Part shown: one piece after another, positions 45,946 to 55,593 of the stretch
How the letters are laid out: the number at the start of each line of letters is the position of its first letter
Numbering within the stretch: position 1 is the stretch's first letter
Source of the DNA: Bacteroidota bacterium
GTDB lineage: Bacteria; Bacteroidota; Bacteroidia; B-17B0; Aurantibacillaceae
Reading direction: 5' to 3'
NCBI GenBank assembly: GCA_013298715.1
Contig: JAAFIQ010000012.1
Location: 1-64,000 of the forward strand
Length of the DNA: 64,000 bases
The notes under the pieces: model-generated
Told to the model about the DNA's origin: nothing
Seen by the model: only the letters and a program-made list of their open reading frames with translations
Databases searched by the model: none
Translations under genes and position numbers: made by a program

Positions 45946-47166
45946 TTAGTTTTTTTTAACAGGAAAAAATAGTTTTAAAACCGTTCCTGGTTTTAAGTAA
46001 TTGCAAGTGTCTGAATAATTGTTCCATTTTTTCAAAATCAGTGGATTCACTTCATAAAAATCAGCCAATTCTTTTATTGTTTCGTTTATGGTTACTGTGT
46101 GGGTTAATATTTTAACGCTATCTGGTACATTAGTTGATTCTGCCATCCCTAAATCAAGTGTATTCAATGCCGCTCCGTCTTCACCAATTAAATCGCGCAT
46201 ATACTCGCTGTATGCATCGTTAAAATTTTTTGGCAGCGAAAAAATATATTTTTTATTTGTAGGATTGGGTAATTTTTCTCCAACAAACCAAGGATTAAAT
46301 ATTTTAAGTGTGAGAACAGGACACTTCAATTTTGTTGCTAAAAATTTTAAGTTAGTGATACTGCTATCCACTTCAATTTTTGTGTAAGCAAGTTTAGATT
46401 TTGGTTTGAATTTTTTTCGTTTAATGCCAAAATTTTCTGGGTGCTCAAGCAGTGTTTTATAGGCTAGTATGCGGTAAACAAAGGCTTTGGTCTCGGCATT
46501 TAATTTTAAATCGTAATAATTATTTTTATTCTGATTTTTTAAGGCGCGCGATATACCACCTATACCCAAATTATATGCCGCAGCGGCCAAGGTATAATTA
46601 TTAAATTCTTTATGTGCTTCTTTAAATAACTTGCATGCTGCTCTGGTTGATTTTTCTACATCATAACGTTCATCAACAAATTCATTAATTTCTAAATCAT
46701 AATTTTGTGCCGAACTTTTTACCAATTGCCAAAATCCAACTGCGCCAGCTGGTGACACAACATTAGATAAATGACTTTCTATAACTGCTACGTACTTAAA
46801 ATCAGTTGGCACATTTTCTTCTTTTAAAATTGGCTCTATGTAAGGAAACCAACGTTCTGCTTTTGTGAAAATTAGGGCAGCGTTATTTTTCCAATTCGCA
46901 GTGCTTAAAAATTCTTCTTCAATGTTTTTTTTAATCTCTAAATTATTTGCAGGAATTGCCTCGCCGCAAAAGTTGAGGTTTTTAGGAATATTAATTCCAA
47001 TTACAAAATCATTATTGTTTTTGTAAGCGAGTTCATTTTTTGAGTTAAAATTTATAAAAATTTTAATAATTACGTAAATACTCGTAATTAAAACAAGAGC
47101 AATTACATATTGCAACAGTAATTTTTGTTTTATGTAATTAATCGTATTGGTTAAAAGTCTATTCAA
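45946..47166 (-). CDS. Membrane-anchored lytic transglycosylase with C-terminal LysM-like domain
   Basis: 406 residues. A membrane anchor (about 17-38) is followed by an SLT/MltD-type catalytic domain: catalytic E130 in VAVIESHLSNVVSPAGAVGF and the AAAAYNLGIGGISRAL motif. Residues 350-404 fit a LysM peptidoglycan-binding domain (HTVTINETIKELADFYEVNP). It cleaves peptidoglycan glycan strands. The start is a TTG at 47166 overlapping the stop of the WecA-like gene (TTGA); no closer ATG gives the anchor. It is the last gene of the exopolysaccharide run, perhaps opening the wall for export. Confidence 0.85.
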   Translation of the reverse strand: MNRLLTNTINYIKQKLLLQYVIALVLITSIYVIIKIFINFNSKNELAYKNNNDFVIGINIPKNLNFCGEAIPANNLEIKKNIEEEFLSTANWKNNAALIFTKAERWFPYIEPILKEENVPTDFKYVAVIESHLSNVVSPAGAVGFWQLVKSSAQNYDLEINEFVDERYDVEKSTRAACKLFKEAHKEFNNYTLAAAAYNLGIGGISRALKNQNKNNYYDLKLNAETKAFVYRILAYKTLLEHPENFGIKRKKFKPKSKLAYTKIEVDSSITNLKFLATKLKCPVLTLKIFNPWFVGEKLPNPTNKKYIFSLPKNFNDAYSEYMRDLIGEDGAALNTLDLGMAESTNVPDSVKILTHTVTINETIKELADFYEVNPLILKKWNNYSDTCNYLKPGTVLKLFFPVKKN

Positions 47167-48215
47167 ACCTTTTTATATATTGTATTAATAAAGAGGGCTG
47201 CAAATACTAATAGAACATAGCAAATAGAAATTATTAGGAGTAAAAGAGTAGAATTAAAAACAAGTTGATACGCCAAAATAATTGCAATTAAGGCGATGAA
47301 GAAATAGAGTAGTGCAATTTTTTTTTCTGTAATTCCTTTAAAAAATAAATGATGTGTTGTGTGATCTTTTCCTCCAATAAAAGGAGAATTTCCTGCACGC
47401 ATTCTATTAATTATAACGGTAAACGTATCGGTAAGTGGAATTAAAAATACCAAACAAACAATAACAATATTATGTAAATTGTAAACTGGAGGGCAGCAAG
47501 GTGTAACATTCCAGCAATAATTGATGCCGAGCGTTCCTAAAAAAATACCTAAAAACTGACTTCCTGTATCGCCCATAAACATTTTTGATGGATGAAAATT
47601 AAAAATTAAGAAACCGCAGAGCGCACCAAGTAAACAAATACAAAGTATGTTGGATACGCTATTTGTGTTAAATAATGAAATATTTGCTGCTACTCCAAAT
47701 AATAAAACACAAATTGAAACTACCGTTGTAATTCCATCCATATTATCGAGCATATTTATCGAATTCATAATACCAACTATCCAAATAATGGTTAGGAGAT
47801 AGTTTAGGTATTGATTTTGAAAAATGGAAATGGAGTGCCCTGAAACTATTATTACAATTGCGCATACAATTTGAGTAATAAATTTTAAAAGCGGCTGTGT
47901 ATTAAAGGCATCATCTGCCAGTCCCATTAAAAAAGCTAAGGTACAAGCAATTAACAAGCCTGCACTTTCTAAACTTAAACCTAAGTTACCTGTTGGTTTT
48001 AGTAGCGAAAAAATGATAGCGAACAAAAAGATAAAATAAAAGCTAATACCTCCTAAACTCGGTTTGTGCTTTGGATTCCAACGTACTTGATTGGCATCTT
48101 TATTTCGAATACCTAATGTTTGCGCAAATTTTAGAAGTATAAAATTTATAAGTACTGAAAAAATAAAACAGGCAAAAAACGATAGAGTAAGTATTAAATG
48201 CGGGCTTATTTTCAT
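47163..48215 (-). CDS. WecA/MraY-family undecaprenyl-phosphate sugar-1-phosphate transferase
   Basis: 350 residues with about eleven membrane helices. The active-site motifs of the family are present: GLADDAFNTQPLLKF, NMLDNMDGITTVV, FMGDTGSQFLGIFLGTLGI and HTTHHLFFKGIT. The enzyme loads the first sugar phosphate onto undecaprenyl phosphate for polysaccharide or O-antigen synthesis. Context and lack of other cell-wall genes favour the WecA/TagO type over MraY. It overlaps the transglycosylase gene by 4 bp and follows rfbC by 8 bp. Confidence 0.9.
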   Translation of the reverse strand: MKISPHLILTLSFFACFIFSVLINFILLKFAQTLGIRNKDANQVRWNPKHKPSLGGISFYFIFLFAIIFSLLKPTGNLGLSLESAGLLIACTLAFLMGLADDAFNTQPLLKFITQIVCAIVIIVSGHSISIFQNQYLNYLLTIIWIVGIMNSINMLDNMDGITTVVSICVLLFGVAANISLFNTNSVSNILCICLLGALCGFLIFNFHPSKMFMGDTGSQFLGIFLGTLGINYCWNVTPCCPPVYNLHNIVIVCLVFLIPLTDTFTVIINRMRAGNSPFIGGKDHTTHHLFFKGITEKKIALLYFFIALIAIILAYQLVFNSTLLLLIISICYVLLVFAALFINTIYKKV

Positions 48216-48223
48216 TTTAAAAT

Positions 48224-48766
48224 TTAAAATAAACTTTCAAAGGAGTTGAAGTTTTTTCCTTGTAAATCTTTTTCAGATAGCAGCGGATTCTCAAAATTCC
48301 ATTCAATGCCAATTGTTTTATCATTCCATAAAATACAATCTTCTGAAGCTTTATTGTATAGGTTTGTACATTTGTAAGAAAAAATGGTATCATTCTCTAG
48401 CGTTAAAAATCCGTGTGCAAATCCTTCAGGAATGTACATCATTGTTTTGTTTTTTTCTGATAATTCCATGCCAAACCATTGCCCGTAGGTTGGTGAATTT
48501 TTTCTGATATCAACACCAACATCATATACAGCGCCTTTAATAACTCTTACAAGTTTACCTTGAGCATACGGATTGTTTTGAAAATGCAAACCACGCAAAA
48601 CACCCTTTTGTGATAAGGATTGATTATCCTGAACAAAATTTAGATTCAATCCAGCGTTTGCAAAATGCAAATTGCTGTAACTCTCAAAAAAATGTCCTCT
48701 TGCATCTTCAAATACTTTTGGTTGAATTACAAATAAACCTTTTAGTTTTGTTTCTTTAAATTCCAT
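48224..48766 (-). CDS. rfbC: dTDP-4-dehydrorhamnose 3,5-epimerase
   Basis: 180 residues, the normal length for a cupin-fold RmlC. Diagnostic motifs: FEDARGHFFESY, FVQDNQSLSQKGVLRGLHFQ (with catalytic His), KGAVYDVGVDIRKNSPTYG, and YIPEGFAHGFLTL. It makes dTDP-4-keto-L-rhamnose for the polysaccharide. rfbA, rfbB and rfbD are not in the window. Its start overlaps the tyrosine kinase gene by 25 bp, so the two are translationally linked. Confidence 0.95.
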   Translation of the reverse strand: MEFKETKLKGLFVIQPKVFEDARGHFFESYSNLHFANAGLNLNFVQDNQSLSQKGVLRGLHFQNNPYAQGKLVRVIKGAVYDVGVDIRKNSPTYGQWFGMELSEKNKTMMYIPEGFAHGFLTLENDTIFSYKCTNLYNKASEDCILWNDKTIGIEWNFENPLLSEKDLQGKNFNSFESLF

Positions 48767-51177
48767 ATACTTTTTTTCTTTTTTGTTTCATCATCGCTAT
48801 AATAGCCACCACCATAGCCATAGCCATAGCCGTAACCATAGCCATAGTTATAGCTGTAAATACTCTTTGTAATATCAACATCATTAAGTACAACCCCAAG
48901 TTTATCTATTTTGTTTTCATTTTTTAATTTATCCAAAACCTGTGTAAACATTTTTTTAGAGTAACCAGCTCTAAACACATAAATTGGGTAATCTGCTTTT
49001 TGAATTGTAGCAATACCATCGGTTACTAAACCAACTGGTGCGTTATCTATAACTATATAATCAAATAGTTGCTTTAATTTTTCGAGGGTTTCTTCTAGTT
49101 TATCGCTCAGTATAAGCTCAGAAGGGTTTGGTGGAGTAGGCCCTGCGGTAATAAATTTAAGGCTTTCCATTGATGTATTGTTGAGGCAATCTTCAATTGT
49201 ATTGTTTCCTGTTAAAATGGTGCTCATGCCTTTTGTGTTGCTTACTCCAAAACCTTTATGGATTTTTGGTTTTCGCATATCTAAATCAATAATAATAACT
49301 TTTTTATCGGTATAGGCTAAAATTCCAGCAATGTTAATCGCTACAAAGGTTTTACCTTCACCACTTATTGTTGAGGTTATTGATATTACTTTTTTACCTG
49401 GCTTACTATCAATAAAATTCAAATTTGTCCTAATGGAGCGAAATGCCTCGGTAATTAATGCTTTGGGATTTTTGTCTACAATTAATTGCGACACGGGAAT
49501 GTTACTTTGATATTTTGGCACAATGCCTAACAAGGCAACATTACCACTTGAGAATTTAGTAATATCAGTTAAAGCATAAATTTTATTATGAAACAAATAC
49601 CTTACAAATACCAGTAGTATTGAAAGTACAAACGCAACCATAAGCGCTAAGGTTAAAGAACTTTTTTTGTTTGGAGAGACAATTCCACCTAGTCCTTGTG
49701 CTTTTTCTAAAATAATATTTTTAGAAACGTAACCAGCTTTTGAAATTGAAAATTCTGTTTTCTTTTCAAGAAGCATGGTGTAATATTTTTCGCTAATTGT
49801 ATACAAACGGCTCAGCCTTGAAAATTCAACTTCATCATCAGGGTTTTGATCAAACTTATTTTTGAAGCTAGAAGATTTTTCGAGTAAATTTTTGTATTTT
49901 GATTTGTACTTAAGGTTAACTGCATTTAAACTCTCAATAAGCAATTTACGTTGATTTTCTATTTGATAATTGAGTTGTTTTATGGATTCGGCATTTGGCG
50001 TAAGTTGATAGAGGGCATTTTCTTTTTCAATTAATAATTTTTGTATTGCTTGGGTTACTTCTTTAATTAAGTTTTCATATTCTGTGCCAGATATTAACGA
50101 TAGCAACTGATAAATATCTATACTTTTATTTGTAGTTATGCTCGTTTGCACTTCGTTAATAATCTTCTCTTCCATTTCAACTTTTAATAATTGGTCTTCA
50201 ATAGAAGTATAACGCATTAAATCTGAGTTTAAGGTTAAATCTTTATCGCCAAAGTTTTTTTCTTTTTTAAAGGTTTGTAAGTCGTTTTCAGTTTTTTTCA
50301 AATCGTTGTATACTGCGTTTAGTTGATTGTCAATAAAAGAAATAATATTTCGCGAACTCTCACTTTTGCGCTCAACGTCGTAGGTTAAAAATTCTTCGAT
50401 AATAGCATTTACAATGTCGGTTGATTTTTGGGAATTGATATCTTGAACTTTTATAGTAATTGTTTTTGCTAAATCATTTAATAATTTCACGTCTAGCTTT
50501 GCTTGCAGACCTGAAGTTACTTCATCTATATCATTAACAATAAAATAAATTGCTTTATTTTCAGCGAATATTTGCGACGCATGATTTAGTTTAATTTCAG
50601 GATTAAAAAAAACATTGATGTCAAAATCAGGTGTTTTTAGCCATTGATTAATTAGTGCGTTGTACTTTGTACCATTAATGGTTAAGGTGCAATTTTTTTG
50701 GTTAGATGCCAATGAAACATAGACTTTTTTATTAGTAAGCGCATTTGTTTTGTTATTAATTTTTACAAGTATTGGCGATGCGTGGTAAAGCTCATTATTT
50801 TTAAATGTGCCTTCGCTAAAGTAGTTTACAGTGATATCAAGTTTTTCAACAACCCGTTTTAAAAAAACTTTAGAGCGTATTTGTTCAATTGCCTCGGCAA
50901 TCAAATTTGTGTTGTTGGCGCTTTGCCCAATATTTAAAATTTCATCGGCTTTGTTTGCATTATTAATTTGAAGTATGGCTCTACTTTCATACACAGGCTG
51001 GCTGTAGCGCAAGTATAAAAATGCAAGCGTAACCGAAATGATAAAGAAGAAAAGAATAAAATACTTTAATTTTGAGAATAAGTAAAAAATAACACCAATA
51101 TCTATATTCCCGCCTAATCTTTCGGTTATATCTTTTAGCTTATTATTGCCATCTTGTGTATTTGGTTGATTCAGCAT
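48742..51177 (-). CDS. Wzc-like polysaccharide co-polymerase with tyrosine autokinase domain
   Basis: 811 residues. Wzz-type domain with membrane helices near 38-57 and 505-528, a long coiled coil and GNVR-type region between them, and a C-terminal CpsD/CapB kinase. Walker A is TISGEGKTF (about 605), followed by VIIIDLDMRKPK (Walker A') and YIVIDNAPVGLVTD. The tail has a tyrosine cluster (GYGYGYGYGYGGGYY), the usual autophosphorylation site, encoded by CCATAG-type hexamer repeats at 48813-48853. It controls chain length and export together with the Wza-like protein, with which it shares one base. Confidence 0.94.
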   Translation of the reverse strand: MLNQPNTQDGNNKLKDITERLGGNIDIGVIFYLFSKLKYFILFFFIISVTLAFLYLRYSQPVYESRAILQINNANKADEILNIGQSANNTNLIAEAIEQIRSKVFLKRVVEKLDITVNYFSEGTFKNNELYHASPILVKINNKTNALTNKKVYVSLASNQKNCTLTINGTKYNALINQWLKTPDFDINVFFNPEIKLNHASQIFAENKAIYFIVNDIDEVTSGLQAKLDVKLLNDLAKTITIKVQDINSQKSTDIVNAIIEEFLTYDVERKSESSRNIISFIDNQLNAVYNDLKKTENDLQTFKKEKNFGDKDLTLNSDLMRYTSIEDQLLKVEMEEKIINEVQTSITTNKSIDIYQLLSLISGTEYENLIKEVTQAIQKLLIEKENALYQLTPNAESIKQLNYQIENQRKLLIESLNAVNLKYKSKYKNLLEKSSSFKNKFDQNPDDEVEFSRLSRLYTISEKYYTMLLEKKTEFSISKAGYVSKNIILEKAQGLGGIVSPNKKSSLTLALMVAFVLSILLVFVRYLFHNKIYALTDITKFSSGNVALLGIVPKYQSNIPVSQLIVDKNPKALITEAFRSIRTNLNFIDSKPGKKVISITSTISGEGKTFVAINIAGILAYTDKKVIIIDLDMRKPKIHKGFGVSNTKGMSTILTGNNTIEDCLNNTSMESLKFITAGPTPPNPSELILSDKLEETLEKLKQLFDYIVIDNAPVGLVTDGIATIQKADYPIYVFRAGYSKKMFTQVLDKLKNENKIDKLGVVLNDVDITKSIYSYNYGYGYGYGYGYGGGYYSDDETKKKKSIWNLKKQN

Positions 51178-51938
51178 TAACTCCCTAATCTATAAAATTG
51201 TAGTAATATCAAAACAGAGGTAATTAAAGTTAAGACTGGACCTATTTCGTTAGATAAAGTTCTAAACGGTCGGTAGCGTGGTTCAACATAAATAATATCG
51301 TTTGCTTGTACGGTTGATTTCCCTTGAGTAATACCGTCAATAGTTGATAAATCCATAAGATAAACTAAAGGTTTACTTTTATTGGATGGATTGTCTCGAA
51401 TAAGTTTTACTTTGTAGGCCTTACCATCTTCTGTAATTCCGCCTGCACTGGCTATTACCTCCATAACAGAAGAATTATTATTTGTAACAGGAATAACTTT
51501 GGCAAGACCGCTATTGCCAGGAAACACGATTACGCGCTTGTTTAAAACTTTAAGATTAATAAAAGGGTTCACATAATACTTCGAGAATTTCTCTTCTAGT
51601 AATTTCTCAGCTTCTTTTACACTTAGGCCGGCCAGTGTTATTTGCCCAACAAGAGGCATTTTGGCAGTACCATCACTTGATATAATTACATCAATAAAAA
51701 TGCCAGTTCCGGCAGTTGCAAAGCTTGCTGAAATTTCAACCAGTTTAAAGCCATCATTAGGCAGAATCCTGTATTGAAGAACATCATTTGGAGAAATTAT
51801 GTAATCTTTTTGTGTTAGTGAATCAACAAATTTATCATATTCATAATTTTTTGGTGTTTTAAGCATTAAGTTAGATTTGAATACTTTGCAAGATGATAAA
51901 AGAAAAATTGACAAAAAGATTGAAACAAAATATTTCAT
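51177..51938 (-). CDS. Wza-like polysaccharide export lipoprotein
   Basis: 253 residues. Lipobox FLLSSC (cysteine at 17). The Poly_export domain covers about 50-140 (ISPNDVLQYRIL ... VGQITLAGLSVKEAEKLLEE), followed by an SLBB-type domain (VFPGNSGLAKVIPVTNNNSS). A C-terminal membrane helix (VLTLITSVLILLQFYRL) ends the protein, shorter than E. coli Wza. It forms the outer-membrane channel for the polymer and is paired with the kinase gene (1-bp overlap). Confidence 0.92.
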   Translation of the reverse strand: MKYFVSIFLSIFLLSSCKVFKSNLMLKTPKNYEYDKFVDSLTQKDYIISPNDVLQYRILPNDGFKLVEISASFATAGTGIFIDVIISSDGTAKMPLVGQITLAGLSVKEAEKLLEEKFSKYYVNPFINLKVLNKRVIVFPGNSGLAKVIPVTNNNSSVMEVIASAGGITEDGKAYKVKLIRDNPSNKSKPLVYLMDLSTIDGITQGKSTVQANDIIYVEPRYRPFRTLSNEIGPVLTLITSVLILLQFYRLGS

Positions 51939-52037
51939 ATAATATTGAAAGGGTTTATTATTAACAAATATACATAATTATTAGGCTCGTAACGCTTTGT
52001 ATTGGCGCATAATTGAAATTATTCATCTAAAACATTT

Positions 52038-54023
52038 CTATTTAGGATATTCAATTCTTGCATGATAGATAGTCATTAATCGTTTTTTAAATATCTTTTT
52101 TACAACGGTAATGTCTTTAAAGGTGATATCGGAATTGATTAATTGATTTTGCGAAATTTTGTAATCTATTATTTCATCTACAATATCGTTTATACTCAGT
52201 GCATCGTGTTGTTTTAAACTTCGCGATGCAGCTTCAACACCATCAGCCAGCATTAATACTGCTGTTTCTTTACTAAAAGGTATTGGTCCTCGGTACTTAA
52301 ATTCATTTTTAATTTCTTCGGTTAACTCAGAGTTTTGTTTTTTGTATAAGTTTAAAAAGTAACCTACATGAGTAGTACCATGGTGTGTTCTTATAAAATC
52401 AATAATTGTTTCTGGTAATTTATTTTTCTTTGCCATTTCTATTCCAGCAATTACATGAGAAATAATAATCTTAGCACTCTCAAGCGGTTGCATTTCTTGG
52501 TGAGGGCTGTAATTGTTTCCTTGATTTTCTGTAAAAAACTTTGGATTTTTGATTTTACCGATATCATGGTACAACGCTCCGGTTCTCACCATTAAGGTAT
52601 TTCCGCCAATATAGAAAATTGCTTCTTCGGCTAAATTTGCCACTTGTAAGCTGTGTTGAAAAGTGCCTGGTACCTCTTGCGAAAGTTGCCTCAGCAGCGG
52701 TTGATTCAAATCACATAACTCTAAGAGTCTAAAATCAGATATAAATCCAAATAATTTTTCTGACAAATAAATTAGTGGATACGATAATAGCACAAGCACA
52801 GAACTAATTACAAAAGGTAAATAATTACTTATTTTAGTAATGCTATTATAATTACCAAACATGAGTTGATACGAAACGAATACCAGTAGATAGACAATTA
52901 AAACGATTAGCGAAGCATTAAGAATCTGTTGTCTTTTTCGCATTTCTGCAATTGCAAAAAGTGTTATTATGCCAGCAATAATTTGAAGAATAATAAACTC
53001 ATACGCATTAGGAAGATAAAAAGCGCAAATTAAAATTGCGAGTAAATGCGTAAAAAGTGCTGTTCTGCTATCAAAAAAAACACGAATAATAATTGGCAAT
53101 ACAGTAAACGGAATTGCTAAAATTAGCAAGTGGTATTTAAAACAAAAGTTGGTAATCACCACTTCAGTAAATAAACAAGCAAGTAAAAAAAATACTTGCT
53201 TATTTTGTCCAAATATAGTAGTTCTAAAAAACACCAAATAGCCGAGCAATAAGCCTAAAATGAGGCTCACCAAAACAAATTTTGCAAAAAGATTTAGGAT
53301 ACTTGATTTTTGCCCAGCCCTTTGTTGAAAATTATAATAATTAATTAAATACCTATTATTAGCAGTAAGGTTATCTCCATATTTTATTAATACATTTCCT
53401 TTTCTTAGAACAAAATTATAGGCCGATAAGGCTTTCATTTTTTCATTCAAAAAGTAGTTCGTTTTTTCTTTGTTTTGAAAGATTGAAATAGCCAAATAAT
53501 TCGAAAAATTAATTGTATCAGTTTTTGGATGATGAGTCTTTATAAAATTAATGGCTGAGGATAGTGTAAAATAATTGTAATAGATTAATGGCTCGGCAAA
53601 ATTACCGCTTAACAAAATCATTTTTTTATTTTTCCCATCTTCATCAATTTGTTCAATTATACCAGTTTTGTAAATACTATCAAAGCATCTAATCAACTCC
53701 TTTGTGTTTAGTTTATTTTTGAAGGTAGTTAATAAGTTGTTTTTTTTGAGTTTTAGTTCATCTGTTTTTTCCTCAAAAACAAGTGGGTTATTTTCTAAAA
53801 TTTGCTGTTGTTCATTTTCCAGTTCTTTTTTTGATTTTGGAATCAGCAAATCTTCGTTAATAACCAAATCGTCATAATTCCAAACGGACTCGAACGGACC
53901 AACATTTATACTTTTTACAAGAAAACTTGGCAATAACCAAGCAATTATAAACGCAACGCACAGTGTAACTCCAATTTTAAAAACAAGATTATGTTTAGCT
54001 CTTAAAAATGTTAGAATTTTCAT
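52038..54023 (-). CDS. PgpH-like 7TM-HD phosphodiesterase
   Basis: 661 residues. An N-terminal helix and extracellular 7TMR-HDED-type domain (about 10-230) are followed by seven membrane helices (235-430) and an HD domain with the HDIG motif near residue 486 (ALYHDIGKIKNPKFF). Residues SHVIAGIEMAKKNKLPETII and FIRTHHGTTHVGYF continue the metal-binding set. The family (PgpH) breaks down cyclic di-AMP. Alone between polysaccharide genes, it may be cotranscribed with the exporter gene 100 bp downstream; direct regulation is only a guess. Confidence 0.92.
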   Translation of the reverse strand: MKILTFLRAKHNLVFKIGVTLCVAFIIAWLLPSFLVKSINVGPFESVWNYDDLVINEDLLIPKSKKELENEQQQILENNPLVFEEKTDELKLKKNNLLTTFKNKLNTKELIRCFDSIYKTGIIEQIDEDGKNKKMILLSGNFAEPLIYYNYFTLSSAINFIKTHHPKTDTINFSNYLAISIFQNKEKTNYFLNEKMKALSAYNFVLRKGNVLIKYGDNLTANNRYLINYYNFQQRAGQKSSILNLFAKFVLVSLILGLLLGYLVFFRTTIFGQNKQVFFLLACLFTEVVITNFCFKYHLLILAIPFTVLPIIIRVFFDSRTALFTHLLAILICAFYLPNAYEFIILQIIAGIITLFAIAEMRKRQQILNASLIVLIVYLLVFVSYQLMFGNYNSITKISNYLPFVISSVLVLLSYPLIYLSEKLFGFISDFRLLELCDLNQPLLRQLSQEVPGTFQHSLQVANLAEEAIFYIGGNTLMVRTGALYHDIGKIKNPKFFTENQGNNYSPHQEMQPLESAKIIISHVIAGIEMAKKNKLPETIIDFIRTHHGTTHVGYFLNLYKKQNSELTEEIKNEFKYRGPIPFSKETAVLMLADGVEAASRSLKQHDALSINDIVDEIIDYKISQNQLINSDITFKDITVVKKIFKKRLMTIYHARIEYPK

Positions 54024-54148
54024 ACAATAGCTAAAAGTAACTTTTATTAAGGCTATTAGCTAAATTGATGTATATTGTTTTTAACAAGCTTTTATTAATT
54101 GCTTTTTAAAATTAAAAAGTATATAATTGTATTAACAAATAAATTAGT

Positions 54149-54556
54149 ATGATAGCAATTAATGAGGTTTATACCCACGAATTTCAATTCTCTCAAGAAG
54201 AAGTAAATCAATTTGCGCAAGTAACAGGTGATAAAAATCCAGTGCACACAGATGCGGAGTACGCAGCAAAAACAATGTTTAAGAAGCCAATCATGCATGG
54301 CATGTTAAGCGCAAGTTTATTCAGCAAAGTATTTGGCACACTTTTTCCTGGTGAAGGAACAATTTATTTAAAACAAAGTTTAAATTTTTTAAAGCCAATG
54401 TACGTAGATGTGGCTTATGAGGCTGTTTTTAAAGTAAAAGAAGTTATTAAAGAAAAAAATAGAGCAATAGTAGAAACTGTGATTAAGGATAAAAACTCAG
54501 GTTTGATTTGTACCAGCGGCGAGGCCACGGTAATGAACGTTGATAAAATTAAGTAA
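54149..54556 (+). CDS. MaoC-like (R)-specific enoyl-CoA hydratase
   Basis: 135 residues, one hotdog fold. The active-site pair is D28 and H33 in QVTGDKNPVHTDAEYA, followed by KPIMHGMLSASLFSKVFGTL, both typical of PhaJ/MaoC hydratases. It would hydrate a trans-2-enoyl-CoA to the (R)-3-hydroxy form. It is the only plus-strand gene in this stretch and converges with the UDP-glucuronate decarboxylase gene, 5 bp between stops. Confidence 0.9.
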   Translation: MIAINEVYTHEFQFSQEEVNQFAQVTGDKNPVHTDAEYAAKTMFKKPIMHGMLSASLFSKVFGTLFPGEGTIYLKQSLNFLKPMYVDVAYEAVFKVKEVIKEKNRAIVETVIKDKNSGLICTSGEATVMNVDKIK

Positions 54557-54561
54557 TTAAA

Positions 54562-55536
54562 TTATCCAAAACTTCTGTGTTCTACTTTGTTAAGTTCATC
54601 TGAACTTAATGATTTAAAATATTCATACGTAATTTTTAAACCTTCGGCACGTTTTACTTTTGGTTCCCAATTTAAAATTTCTTTTGCTTTAGAAATATCT
54701 GGGCGCCGTTGTTTTGGATCATCTTTTGGCAAAGGTTTACTAATTAATTTTTGATTAGCTCCAGTTAATTTTAAAATCTCCTCACCAAATTCTTTAATTG
54801 TTATTTCATCTGGATTACCAACATTTACAGGCAAATGATAGTTACTCAATAATAATCGGCAAATGCCTTCAACTAAATCATCTACAAAACAAAAACTACG
54901 AGTTTGACTTCCATCACCAAACATGGTTAAATTTTCGCCACGCAATGCTTGGCCAATAAATGCTGGTAACACACGCCCATCATTTAATCGCATACGTGGC
55001 CCATAAGTATTAAAAATTCTAACAATTCTTGTTTCTAAGCCATGCGCATCGTGGTAAGCCATGGCTAAGGCTTCCATAAAACGTTTGGCTTCGTCGTAGC
55101 AACCGCGTGGCCCAACAGGATTGACATTGCCCCAATACTCTTCGGTTTGAGGGTGCACGTGTGGGTCGCCATATACTTCGCTTGTAGAAGCAACCAATAC
55201 ACGAGCATTTTTTACACGCGCTAAACCTAAAACATTATGTGTACCCAACGAAGAAACTTTTAACGTTTGAATAGGAATTTTTAAATAATCTATTGGGCTA
55301 GCTGGCGATGCAAAATGTAGAATATAATCTAACTCACCAGGTACATGAATAAATTTAGAAACATCGTGGTGGTAAAATTCAAATTCTTTTAGTTTGAATA
55401 AATGTTCTATGTTTTTTAAATCGCCGGTAATTAAGTTATCCATGCCAATAACATGGTATCCTTCTTTTATAAATCGATCGCACAAATGTGAGCCTAAAAA
55501 GCCCGCTGCACCTGTTATTAAAACTCTTTTTTGCAT
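54562..55536 (-). CDS. UDP-glucuronate decarboxylase (UDP-xylose synthase type)
   Basis: 324 residues, extended SDR family. NAD-binding GxxGxxG ([12 protein letters not shown], 9-15), catalytic STSE/YxxxK set ([11 protein letters not shown]147 and K151 in [12 protein letters not shown]), and the family-specific [10 protein letters not shown]. It turns UDP-glucuronate into UDP-xylose; the adjacent ugd supplies UDP-glucuronate. This pairing supports a xylose-containing, or at least uronic-acid-based, polymer. ugd starts 57 bp away on the same strand. Confidence 0.95.
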   Translation of the reverse strand: MQKRVLITGAAGFLGSHLCDRFIKEGYHVIGMDNLITGDLKNIEHLFKLKEFEFYHHDVSKFIHVPGELDYILHFASPASPIDYLKIPIQTLKVSSLGTHNVLGLARVKNARVLVASTSEVYGDPHVHPQTEEYWGNVNPVGPRGCYDEAKRFMEALAMAYHDAHGLETRIVRIFNTYGPRMRLNDGRVLPAFIGQALRGENLTMFGDGSQTRSFCFVDDLVEGICRLLLSNYHLPVNVGNPDEITIKEFGEEILKLTGANQKLISKPLPKDDPKQRRPDISKAKEILNWEPKVKRAEGLKITYEYFKSLSSDELNKVEHRSFG

Positions 55537-55593
55537 ATTGTTGATTAATTTCTTTATATACTTTTTATTTTCTGTAAAATCATTTTTTAACGA

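Noticed and set aside
47163-48215. mraY for the WecA/MraY-like gene
   Set aside because: No other peptidoglycan synthesis genes nearby; the polysaccharide context favours the WecA/TagO type.
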